Shown: positions 42,324-48,930 of the stretch, piece by piece | Position numbering within the stretch: the stretch's first letter is position 1 | Layout of the letters: each line of letters opens with the position of its first letter | DNA from: Solidesulfovibrio carbinolicus | Lineage (GTDB): Bacteria; Desulfobacterota; Desulfovibrionia; Desulfovibrionales; Desulfovibrionaceae | Reading direction: 5' to 3' | Assembly (NCBI RefSeq): GCF_004135975.1 | Contig: NZ_CP026538.1 | Location: forward strand, 434,001 to 498,000 | DNA length: 64,000 nt | The notes under the pieces: generated by a model | The model's input: the letters and a program-made list of their open reading frames with translations, nothing else | Told to the model about the DNA's origin: nothing | The model's database searches: none | Made by a program: the position numbers and the translations under genes

Positions 42324-43040
42324 CTAGTGCGCGTGGTCCAGCGATCCCTTGAGGTAGATCATGGCCAGCATGAAGAACACGAAGGCCTGGATGCAGTCGG
42401 CCAGCGAGAACAGGAAGTACATCGGGAAGGTGCCGACCACCGGAGCCAGGGCGAAAAGCAGGACCAGAACGATTTCCTCGCCGCGGATGTTGCCGAAAAG
42501 ACGCAGCGTGAGCGAAAGCGGCCGGGCCAAGTGCGAGATGATTTCGATGGGCAGCATCAGGGGAACCAGCCACCAGAACGGTCCCATGAAGTGCTTGATG
42601 TAGCCGGCGCCCCACATGCGGATGCCCCAGAAATTGTAGTAGGCGAACACGGTCAAGGCCATGGCGGCGTTGGTGTTCACGTTGTTGGTCGGGGAATCGA
42701 GGCCCGGCACCAGACCGATGAGGTTGCCGGTGATGATGAACAGGAACAGGGCGCACAGGAACGGATAGACCTTGCGGCCTTTCTCGCCGATGTTTTCGAC
42801 GACGAAGGACTCAAGGCCGCCGACCACGACTTCAAAGAAGTTCTGCAGTCCGCTGGGAACCATGGCCAGCTTGCGTGTGGCCAGCGTGCCCAGGATGATG
42901 AGCAGGACCATGGCAAACCAGGCGTAAATCACGTTGGAATCGATGACCTGGGCGTGGAAGACGTCGTTGAGCTTATACAGCCCGACTGCCTTCGCGGCCT
43001 CGTCGACGAGCAGAACCGGATGCGGCAACCCACCAGCCAT
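42324..43040 (-). CDS. atpB: F-type ATP synthase subunit a
   Basis: A 238-residue membrane protein with about five or six helices. The essential Arg is R180 in LSLTLRLFGNIRGEE. Other landmarks are FLFIITGNLIGLVPG and the C-terminal helix CIQAFVFFMLAMIYL. Subunit a carries the two half-channels that feed the c-ring. The gene precedes atpE by about 60 bp and follows atpI by 3 bp. GGAGGC precedes its ATG. Confidence 0.94.
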   Translation of the reverse strand: MAGGLPHPVLLVDEAAKAVGLYKLNDVFHAQVIDSNVIYAWFAMVLLIILGTLATRKLAMVPSGLQNFFEVVVGGLESFVVENIGEKGRKVYPFLCALFLFIITGNLIGLVPGLDSPTNNVNTNAAMALTVFAYYNFWGIRMWGAGYIKHFMGPFWWLVPLMLPIEIISHLARPLSLTLRLFGNIRGEEIVLVLLFALAPVVGTFPMYFLFSLADCIQAFVFFMLAMIYLKGSLDHAH

Positions 43041-43043
43041 GTC

Positions 43044-43505
43044 CTATGCCTCCTTTCCCGTAAGCGTTTGGTGCGTCTTGGAGCCGGCGTGGCGCGCGAC
43101 GCCCCAGACGATGAAATTGACCACCACCGTGGCGATGCCGGCCAGAAGCGGCAACGGCGTAGCCCCAAACCAGACGATCAAACCGAAAAGCACAAGGCCG
43201 GTAAGAGCCAGCCGGAAGTAAAACCGGGCCAGCACCGCCGCTATGGCCTCGCGCTTGTTCCCAAAACCGGTGATCCGCTGGCCGAACTTGGCCAGGGAAC
43301 AGAAATTGGCCGTGATGATGGCCGTGCCGGCCGCGAACGACCAAGCCGCCACCGAAACCCCGGCAAAAGGCAGACAGACGACGCAGACAAGCGCCGTCAA
43401 CACAAGCTGGTTGCGCACCAGCTCGCGCACCTCGGGATGCACGTAGCCACGCCGGTACAACCAGCGATCCAGCCCATCCCTAAGGTTTTGCATCATCTTG
43501 CCCAT
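43044..43505 (-). CDS. atpI: ATP synthase subunit I (AtpI-like)
   Basis: A 153-residue membrane protein (ATG at 43505; MMQNL three codons later also possible). It has four hydrophobic helices after a short polar start (LYRRGYVHPEVRELVRNQ). The family is a c-ring assembly or Mg2+-associated factor of the F0 operon. It overlaps the end of atpZ by about 26 bp and is followed by atpB after 3 bp, so the three are translated together. Confidence 0.8.
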   Translation of the reverse strand: MGKMMQNLRDGLDRWLYRRGYVHPEVRELVRNQLVLTALVCVVCLPFAGVSVAAWSFAAGTAIITANFCSLAKFGQRITGFGNKREAIAAVLARFYFRLALTGLVLFGLIVWFGATPLPLLAGIATVVVNFIVWGVARHAGSKTHQTLTGKEA

Positions 43506-43752
43506 GCTCTTGGTGTTCCTCGGCGTCTGCCTTCTGAATCTTTCGAACCTCAAGCACCATGTTCTTGAATCCGGCGGCAATGCCCAGAATCAAAAACGTC
43601 AGCAAAAGCCAAGGCTTGGTTCCAAGCCAGCGGTCCAACCACCAGCCGAGGAGCAGCCCCACAAAGGTGGCCGACACCAGATTGAGACCCACCACCGATG
43701 CCGAAGCGATGGACTCCCGAACCGCCTTGTCCTTGATCAACTTGCCAAGCAT
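43480..43752 (-). CDS. atpZ: AtpZ/AtpI small membrane protein
   Basis: A 90-residue protein (ATG at 43752 after AGGAGCC). It has two helices with SASVVGLNLVSATFVGLLLGWWLDRWLG and LLLTFLILGIAAGFKNMVLEV, the AtpZ/AtpQ signature (G-x3-D-x-x-L-G then G-x-x-x-G-F). It ends in an acidic/His tail. It is the first gene of the F0 operon. AtpZ is thought to help with Mg2+/Ca2+ uptake or F0 assembly. Confidence 0.85.
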   Translation of the reverse strand: MLGKLIKDKAVRESIASASVVGLNLVSATFVGLLLGWWLDRWLGTKPWLLLTFLILGIAAGFKNMVLEVRKIQKADAEEHQEHGQDDAKP

Positions 43753-43808
43753 TTCAAAGGCTCCTGCCTTGCGACAGGCGACACTCCCCGCGGCCCGCTG
43801 GCCGGCGC

Positions 43809-43826
43809 TCGTGCACAAGTTCACAA
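43809..43826 (-). promoter_or_regulatory. Candidate Rex operator at the atp promoter
   Basis: On the minus strand TTGTGAACTTGTGCACGA matches the Rex consensus TTGTGAA-N4-TTCACAA at 12 of 14 positions. It lies just downstream of the predicted -10, where a repressor would block the start of transcription. The rex gene is adjacent. Confidence 0.55.
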
Positions 43827-43835
43827 GTCCCGACG

Positions 43836-43864
43836 GCCTAGCATGGTCGCCCGCCAAAAGTCAA
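43836..43864 (-). promoter_or_regulatory. Candidate sigma-70 promoter of the F0 operon
   Basis: On the minus strand TTGACT (43864-43859), a 17-bp spacer and CTAGGC (43841-43836). The -35 is good and the -10 weak. About 85 bp upstream of atpZ. Confidence 0.45.
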
Positions 43865-43999
43865 CGGGGCTTGCCCATTTTTGAACGAGCGCCGACTCCG
43901 CCCGCAACGCGTAATCCCCTACCCGAAATTCATGACAACAGCCAGAAGTTGTTGTACCCCACGGATAGCGGAGAACCGTCCCCGCAAGGAGGTATCGCC

Positions 44000-44416
44000 A
44001 TGAAACGTCTTTTCGTCCCCGCCTTCCTCGTCGGCCTGCTGCTCGTCGCCGCCACGGCAAACGCCCAAACCCAGTTCTACTGCGTCAAACCCGACGGCAT
44101 GCCCGTCGCCGCCATCGTCATGCCCTACGGAACCAGCCACGACCCCAGCGTCGTGTGCAACGCCGCCGTGCCCCAATGCTACCTGACCTGCGGCGCCGTC
44201 ATGCAAGTCCAAAACGGCGTCGCCGTCCAACCCAACCTGCCCACCATCCAAGTCACCCAGCAAATGCTCAACTCCCTGGGCAACGGCGCGCCCGAAACCC
44301 CGGAATACTGCGCCAAACAATACCAATCCTGCGTCGCCAAATGCCGCGGCGACAAAGCCTGCATCGCCTACTGCCAGTCCGTGCGCTCCGGCTGCGGCAC
44401 CGGCAATAGACAATAA
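44000..44416 (+). CDS. Secreted cysteine-rich protein
   Basis: A 138-residue exported protein. A strong signal peptide (MKRLFVPAFLVGLLLVAATANA) leads to a mature part with ten Cys. The spacings include C-x-L-T-C near the middle and a C-terminal cluster (EYCAKQYQSCVAKCRGDKACIAYCQSVRSGC) that could form a compact disulfide-bonded helical hairpin. No family is recognised. It has AAGGAGG before the ATG and normal host codon use. It is followed by the palindrome-rich non-coding region. Function unknown; it may be an envelope or secreted disulfide protein. Confidence 0.7.
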   Translation: MKRLFVPAFLVGLLLVAATANAQTQFYCVKPDGMPVAAIVMPYGTSHDPSVVCNAAVPQCYLTCGAVMQVQNGVAVQPNLPTIQVTQQMLNSLGNGAPETPEYCAKQYQSCVAKCRGDKACIAYCQSVRSGCGTGNRQ

Positions 44417-44445
44417 ATAACGCCAGAGCGCTGTCAGGGCGCTGC

Positions 44446-44538
44446 CAGGGCGCTGCCCTGGACCCGCACGGGCGCTGCCCGTGACCCGGCAGGGTTCCAC
44501 CCTGCACCCGCCGGGGGGATAATCCCCCCGGACCCCCT
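44446..44538. repeat. Palindrome array 1 (four units, GACCC-type linkers)
   Basis: Four short palindromes in tandem: CAGGGCGCTGCCCTG (44446-44460), CACGGGCGCTGCCCGTG (44467-44483), CAGGGTTCCACCCTG (44490-44504) and a CCGGGGGG/CCCCCCGG stem (44511-44531). They are joined by six-base linkers containing ACCC (GACCCG, ACCCGG, CACCCG). Degenerate units precede it. The linkers are the reverse complement of those in array 2. Confidence 0.8.
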
Positions 44539-44698
44539 AGCTGTCTGTGGCGGGCGGGGGCACCACAAACGGGTGCAGAAAACGCGCCTGCCAGGATGTT
44601 TTTGGCCCCCGGCCGTCTGGGAGGAGTCGCAAACGGGCCGAGTGGCGCGGTGCGCGCGGGGAAAAGAGGCGCTGGCGCGCTGGGCGGCTGCGCCGCAT

Positions 44699-44770
44699 GG
44701 GGCGTCGGAATGGGCCGCCGATACACCCGGCTTGCGCCGGGAGTTCGGCGACAGCCCATTCCGACGCCCC
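44699..44770. repeat. 72-nt nested stem-loop
   Basis: Perfect 17-bp outer arms (GGGGCGTCGGAATGGGC, 44699-44715, and its complement at 44754-44770) enclose 6-bp arms CGCCGA/TCGGCG and then 6-bp arms CCCGGC/GCCGGG around a TTGC loop. Small bulges lie between the layers. The strength and layering suggest a functional RNA or DNA structure. Confidence 0.8.
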
Positions 44771-44919
44771 GGTTCGCCCGGGAAAGGCATGGGGTTGCCT
44801 TAGCGGCGTCCCGGCAGCAAACCGGCCCCCGTTTCTCGCGAGTCTTTATTTCGCCGCCGTTGCTTCCCAAAAGTTCTTCCTCTACACATGCGACGCCGGC
44901 TTTGGGGCGTCGCCGGCTG

Positions 44920-44991
44920 GTTGGGGTCGGGATTGGGGCCGATGAGCCAGCCGCGCCAGCGGCGGCAGCATCGGCCCCAATCCCGACCCCA
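44920..44991. repeat. Inverted repeat with 24-bp perfect arms
   Basis: Arms 44920-44943 and 44968-44991 are perfectly complementary. The 24-nt loop itself has a CCGC/GCGG stem. No T-run follows. Confidence 0.8.
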
Positions 44992-45049
44992 ATCTTGGGG
45001 CCCTCGCGGTCCGAATCGCCCTCGCCGTCCGCCGCCCCAGGTCGGGGGT

Positions 45050-45175
45050 CCGGGGGGCTGAGCCCCCCGGCGGGTCACGGGCAGCGCCCGTGCGGGTCCG
45101 GGCAGCGCCCGGTGGGTCCAGGGCAAAGCCCTGGCAGGGTCTGGGACAGCGTCCCAGCGGGGTCGGGCAGCGCCC
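45050..45175. repeat. Palindrome array 2 (six units, GGGTC linkers)
   Basis: Six palindromes start at 45050, 45076, 45098, 45118, 45141 and 45165 (for example CACGGGCAGCGCCCGTG, CCGGGCAGCGCCCGG, CTGGGACAGCGTCCCAG). Each is followed by a GGGTC linker. Different outer base pairs are matched by compensating changes on the other arm, which indicates selection for pairing. The orientation is opposite to array 1. Confidence 0.8.
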
Positions 45176-45213
45176 GTACGACTGGGGAAGCGCCCCGGCC
45201 AAGGAGACGCGCC

Positions 45214-46008
45214 ATGCAGCGAGCGCCGCTTATTGCGTTGTTGACGGATTTCGGGTTGTCCGACCCGTATGTGGGCCAGATGAAGGCGGTGCTGGCCTGC
45301 GCCGCGCCGTGGGCGACGCTGCTTGACGTGAGCCATGGCGTGGCCATGGGCGACGTGGCCCAGGCGTCGTTTTTTCTGGCCGCGACGTTGCCGTGGCTGC
45401 CGCCGGGATCGGTTGTGGCGGCGGTGGTTGATCCGGGCGTGGGCACGGCCCGGCGGATCATCGCGGCGGAGCTGGACGGGCGCTTTGTGCTGGCCCCGGA
45501 CAACGGGCTTTTGACTTTGGCCTTGGCCCGGGCCGAGACCGTGCGCGCGTTTGACGCCACGCCGCATCTGGCTCCGGCCAGCGCCACGTTTCACGGGCGC
45601 GACGTGTTCGCGCCGTTGGCGGCCCGGCTGGCGGCGGGCGACGCCGTCGAGCAGCTTGGGCCGCTGTTGCCTCGGGAGGGGTTGGTCGCGCTGCCGGGGC
45701 TTTCGGCCGAGCGGCGGGGCGAGGCGGTTTCATCCCGGGTATTGTCCGTCGATGTTTTCGGCAATGTGGTCACGAGCTGCGACGTGGAGCGGTTCGGGGA
45801 CTTCCGCCTGGCCCGGCTGATCGCGCCCGTGGGCCGGGAGCTGGTCCGGGCGGCGACGTATGGCGAGCTTTCGTCGGGCGCGGTGGGATTTCTGGCCGGC
45901 AGCCAGGGCTATCTGGAGCTGGCGGTGCGGGACGGCTCGGCAGCGGCGGCCCTTGGGCTGTCGCGGGGCGATTTTCTGGAATTCTGGTTGCCGGAGGGCG
46001 GCGCGTGA
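45214..46008 (+). CDS. SAM hydrolase / SAM hydroxide adenosyltransferase (DUF62)
   Basis: A 264-residue enzyme of the fluorinase/chlorinase-like DUF62 family. The signature segments are ALLTDFGLSDPYVGQMKAVL, the VVDPGVGTARR loop, FVLAPDNGLL and FHGRDVFAPLAARL (the conserved D-x3-H/R-type triad region). In most bacteria this family hydrolyses S-adenosylmethionine to adenosine and methionine rather than adding a halide; the long loop of true halogenases is not seen. The ATG at 45214 follows AAGGAG. It overlaps the start of cobS. Confidence 0.87.
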   Translation: MQRAPLIALLTDFGLSDPYVGQMKAVLACAAPWATLLDVSHGVAMGDVAQASFFLAATLPWLPPGSVVAAVVDPGVGTARRIIAAELDGRFVLAPDNGLLTLALARAETVRAFDATPHLAPASATFHGRDVFAPLAARLAAGDAVEQLGPLLPREGLVALPGLSAERRGEAVSSRVLSVDVFGNVVTSCDVERFGDFRLARLIAPVGRELVRAATYGELSSGAVGFLAGSQGYLELAVRDGSAAAALGLSRGDFLEFWLPEGGA

Positions 46009-46730
46009 GCATGTGGCGGCATTATCTGGCGGCCTTGGGATTTCTGACCCGGCTGGGGCCGGCGGTGCGCGACCCGGACATGGCTGCCTGCGTGCCGTGT
46101 TTTCCGCTGGTGGGCGCGACGCTGGGGCTGGTTTTGGCCGTGCCCTTGGCGCTGGGGTTTTTCGGCGGCCATCCTTTGGCCGGGGCGTTTGCTTATGCCG
46201 TGGGCAATCTGGCGTTGACGCGCGGTCTGCATCTTGATGGGTTCGCCGACGTGGCCGACGCCTGGGGCAGCTTCACCCGGGGCGAGCGGTTTTTCGCCAT
46301 TATGAAAGATAGCCGCATCGGGGCCTTTGGCGGCATGGCCATCGCCGTGGCTCTGGTTGGCCAGACGGCTTTGGGGGCCGAGCTTTTGGGCGCGGGCAAG
46401 GTCTGGCTCCTGGCCGCCGCGCCGGTGGCCGGGCGAGGGCTGGCCGTGGCGCTCATGGGCTGCTGCCGGGATCTGGGCCGGCCGGGCCTGGGATCGCTGT
46501 GCCTGCCGGGCGCGACGAACCGGGTCACGGTTTGTTGCATCGCTTTCGGGCTGGCCGCGCTTTGGGCGGCCGGCGGGCTTTGGGCGGCGGCCTGGGGCGC
46601 GGCGCTATGCGGGGTGGTGCTGTGGCGGCTGACCGCGCTTGCCCGGGAGCAGGGCGGCATCAACGGCGATTTTTTGGGCGCGGCCATTGTGGCCGGGGAA
46701 CTGTGCGCCCTGGCCGGAGGATTGCTCTAA
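46005..46730 (+). CDS. cobS: Adenosylcobinamide-GDP ribazoletransferase (cobalamin synthase)
   Basis: A 241-residue membrane enzyme with about six helices. CobS marks are LGFLTRLGP near the start, FPLVGATLG, and the metal-binding LHLDGFADVADAWGSFT followed by FAIMKDSRIGAFGGMA. It joins adenosylcobinamide-GDP with alpha-ribazole in the last step of cobalamin synthesis, in the inner membrane. The GTG at 46005 overlaps the upstream stop (GTGAGC) after GGAGGG. No other cob genes are adjacent. Confidence 0.92.
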   Translation: MSMWRHYLAALGFLTRLGPAVRDPDMAACVPCFPLVGATLGLVLAVPLALGFFGGHPLAGAFAYAVGNLALTRGLHLDGFADVADAWGSFTRGERFFAIMKDSRIGAFGGMAIAVALVGQTALGAELLGAGKVWLLAAAPVAGRGLAVALMGCCRDLGRPGLGSLCLPGATNRVTVCCIAFGLAALWAAGGLWAAAWGAALCGVVLWRLTALAREQGGINGDFLGAAIVAGELCALAGGLL

Positions 46731-46789
46731 GAATGGCCCGTGTCTTGCAAAGTAGGCGGCCAGACTGACAAAATCCCGGCAGGTGCGAT

Positions 46790-47233
46790 GTGGCCAAGCC
46801 TTTTCGATTCAACCTTGAGCGTGTGCTCGACATCCGGGGCCAGTTGGAAGAGCGGGCCAAGATGGAGCTTGGCAAGGCCAGCGCCGCCTGCACGGCCAAG
46901 CAGCGCGAAATCGACCGCATCATCAATGAGAAAAACGCCCGCGAGGCGTCCATGTCGCAAAAGGCCGTGGTGACGCCCGAGGAGCTGTGGCTCTGGCAGG
47001 CCTACCGCAAACGGCTGGTGGCCGACATCCAGACCGGGCAGGTGAAGCTGGCCGAGCTGGAAGAGGTCCGAGAACGCTGCCGCCGCACCCTGGTGACGCG
47101 GTCCAAAGACAAGAAACTTTTGGAAAAACTCAAGTCCAATAAGGCGGAACGCCATGCCCAGCAAGAAAAGCTCGCCGAGCAGAACGAAAACGACGACATG
47201 GCGTCCATCCGCTACCAGCCGCCGGTTTACTGA
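46790..47233 (+). CDS. fliJ: Flagellar export chaperone FliJ
   Basis: A 147-residue, almost entirely coiled-coil protein. It begins KPFRFNLERVLDIRGQLEERAK, the usual FliJ opening, with heptad-like Lys/Glu/Leu pattern throughout and a short aromatic end (IRYQPPVY). FliJ helps the FliI ATPase escort flagellar export substrates. The start is the GTG at 46790. It lies 1 bp ahead of motE, and the pair is a usual flagellar arrangement. The rest of the flagellar operon is not adjacent. Confidence 0.88.
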   Translation: MAKPFRFNLERVLDIRGQLEERAKMELGKASAACTAKQREIDRIINEKNAREASMSQKAVVTPEELWLWQAYRKRLVADIQTGQVKLAELEEVRERCRRTLVTRSKDKKLLEKLKSNKAERHAQQEKLAEQNENDDMASIRYQPPVY

Positions 47234-47234
47234 C

Positions 47235-47909
47235 ATGGGCGAGAAGTTCGTGGCCGCCTGCGAACGGCTGGCCGGCCGCATCGCCCCCCGGGCCACCAAG
47301 GTGCTCGGCGTGTTCGTGATGCTGGCCGCGATCAAGCTCGGCATCCTCGTGTTCATGGGCCTGGACATGCTCCTGCCCGACCCGCCCGCGCCCGTGGTCA
47401 CGGCCCCGCGCCTGCCTGTCGCGCCCTTGCCCGGCCCCCTGGCCGGCCCGGCTCCGGTCCTAGCCCAGCAAAATCCGCTGCCGCCGGCCACCGTGCCGCC
47501 CAGCCCCACGCCGCCGGCACCCACGCCCGGCTCGCCCGACGTCAACGCCCTGCTCAAGCGCCAGGACGAGCTGGACCAGCGCGAACAGTCGCTCAAGACC
47601 CTTGAGGCGGAACTGAACAATCGCATGACCAAGCTCAAGGACATGGAAACGAACCTCAAGGCCATGCTTGAGGAAGCCAAGGGCGTTAAGGACCAGAAGC
47701 TGAAGCACTTGATCGACGTCTATTCCAACATGAACGCCAAGCAGGCGGCCAAGGTGCTGGAGACCCTGGACAACGCCATCGCGGTCAAAATTCTGGCAGG
47801 CATGCGCGGACGCCAGGCCGGCGACGTGCTCAACAACATGGAAGCCAAGAAGGCGGCCGGGCTGACGGAAATGCTCACTTCCATGCAGCTGCCGCCCCAG
47901 GCCGAGTAG
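47235..47909 (+). CDS. motE: MotE-type flagellar chaperone with MgtE_N domain
   Basis: A 224-residue membrane-anchored protein. One helix (about 22-45) is followed by a Pro-rich linker (about 50-105), a coiled-coil (about 108-150) and an MgtE_N-like helical domain (about 155-224) with KLKHLIDVYSNMNAKQAAKVLETLDNAIAVKIL. MotE proteins stabilise the stator or motor protein MotC in the periplasm. It starts 1 bp after the fliJ stop and ends 2 bp before truA. Confidence 0.85.
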   Translation: MGEKFVAACERLAGRIAPRATKVLGVFVMLAAIKLGILVFMGLDMLLPDPPAPVVTAPRLPVAPLPGPLAGPAPVLAQQNPLPPATVPPSPTPPAPTPGSPDVNALLKRQDELDQREQSLKTLEAELNNRMTKLKDMETNLKAMLEEAKGVKDQKLKHLIDVYSNMNAKQAAKVLETLDNAIAVKILAGMRGRQAGDVLNNMEAKKAAGLTEMLTSMQLPPQAE

Positions 47910-47911
47910 GC

Positions 47912-48718
47912 ATGGCGCGACTGCGGCTGACCCTGGCCTACGACGGCACGGATTTCGCCGGCTGGCAGATCCAGGCGGCCGGCGGAGGACGCACGGTCCA
48001 GGGGTGTCTGGAAGAGGCGTTGGCCACGCTGTGCGGCCGGGCCGTGCGGGTCCACGGGGCCGGGCGCACCGACTCCGGGGTCCACGCCCTGGCCCAGGTG
48101 GCCCATGTCGACGTGCCCGAACATCGGGCCGGGCTGCCCTGGGGCAAGGCGCTCACGGCGCTTCTGCCCAAGGACGTGGCCGTGACCGAGGCGCGGCTGG
48201 TCGCCCCGGATTTTCATTCCCGCTTTGACGCCACGGGCAAGGAATACCGCTATACGCTGTGGACGCGGCCAGGGCATGTGCTGCCCTGGCGGCGGCCCTA
48301 CGTCTGGGACGTGGGGCGCTACGGAGCCCTTGACGTGGCGGCCATGGAGGCCTGCGCCGGGCTGTTTGTCGGCGAGCACGATTTCGCCGCCTTCCAGAAC
48401 GCCGGCACCGACGTTCATTCCACGGTGCGCCGGGTCTGGGACGTGTCGCGTCTGGCCGGGACCGGCCCGGACGAGACGGTCTGGCGGTTTCACGGCGAGG
48501 GATTTCTCAAGCAGATGGTGCGCAACCTCATGGGCGCGCTGGTGGCCGTGGGGCGGGGCAAGGCGACGCCCGAGGACGTCGCGGCCTTGCTTGCGGCCGG
48601 CGACCGGCGGCGCGCGCCGGGCACGGCCCCTGCCCAGGGGCTTTGCCTGCACGCGGTGGAATATGGCGCGCCCGGCCTGGGTGACAAGCCTGCCGAACCG
48701 GCCGGGTCAACGCCCTGA
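47912..48718 (+). CDS. truA: tRNA pseudouridine(38-40) synthase TruA
   Basis: A 268-residue enzyme. The catalytic Asp54 is in GAGRTDSGVHA. The start LRLTLAYDGTDFAGWQIQ and FHSRFDATGKEYRYTLW are family signatures. TruA makes pseudouridine at positions 38-40 of the anticodon arm. It is encoded in tandem with fliJ-motE, so it is probably co-transcribed with these flagellar genes without a functional link. The ATG at 47912 lies 2 bp after the motE stop. Confidence 0.94.
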   Translation: MARLRLTLAYDGTDFAGWQIQAAGGGRTVQGCLEEALATLCGRAVRVHGAGRTDSGVHALAQVAHVDVPEHRAGLPWGKALTALLPKDVAVTEARLVAPDFHSRFDATGKEYRYTLWTRPGHVLPWRRPYVWDVGRYGALDVAAMEACAGLFVGEHDFAAFQNAGTDVHSTVRRVWDVSRLAGTGPDETVWRFHGEGFLKQMVRNLMGALVAVGRGKATPEDVAALLAAGDRRRAPGTAPAQGLCLHAVEYGAPGLGDKPAEPAGSTP

Positions 48719-48764
48719 ATCCCCACGGCTTCCGCCGCATCGTTTAAAAGGCACGACACAAAAC

Positions 48765-48798
48765 GTAACGGGTCGTGACGATTCCTCGTCACGGCCCG
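48765..48798. terminator. Hairpin downstream of truA
   Basis: AACGGG-T-CGTGACGA and TCGTCACG-G-CCCGTT pair around a TTCC loop. It is about 45 bp past truA, between convergent genes. No T-run. Confidence 0.5.
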
Positions 48799-48851
48799 TT
48801 CGACGCGCATCAACTATTCCCTCCGGCCGCTTCGGCCCCCCTTGTCCCTGC

Positions 48852-48891
48852 TGGGGTTTCCAAAGGGGCTCAGCCCCTTTGGCCGCCGGAG
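48852..48891. repeat. Second copy of the 40-bp palindromic repeat
   Basis: Identical over 40 bp to 21893-21932. It contains AAAGGGGCTCAGCCCCTTT and ends in CCGCCGGAG. It lies 39 bp beyond the stop of the minus-strand gene ending at 48931 and between convergent genes, like the other copy. Confidence 0.85.
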
Positions 48892-48930
48892 CACTCTTCC
48901 TCTTTTCTTCTCTTCTCTTCTCTCTCGCCC

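Larger units (their letters stand above)
44417..45213. other. 797-bp non-coding region packed with palindromes
   Basis: No convincing gene is present. From left to right it contains a palindrome array (44446-44538), a 72-nt near-perfect stem-loop (44699-44770), a 24-bp-arm inverted repeat (44920-44991) and a second palindrome array in the opposite orientation (45050-45175), ending at the ribosome site of the SAM hydrolase gene. Open frames here have no start signals or domains. Confidence 0.7.

Noticed and set aside
44699-44770. Integron attC site
   Set aside because: The arms are perfectly paired without the extrahelical bases and core GTTRRRY sequences of attC, and there is no integron integrase or cassette.
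44446-45175. CRISPR array
   Set aside because: Units are self-complementary and only about 20 bp apart with short constant linkers; there are no variable spacers and no cas genes.
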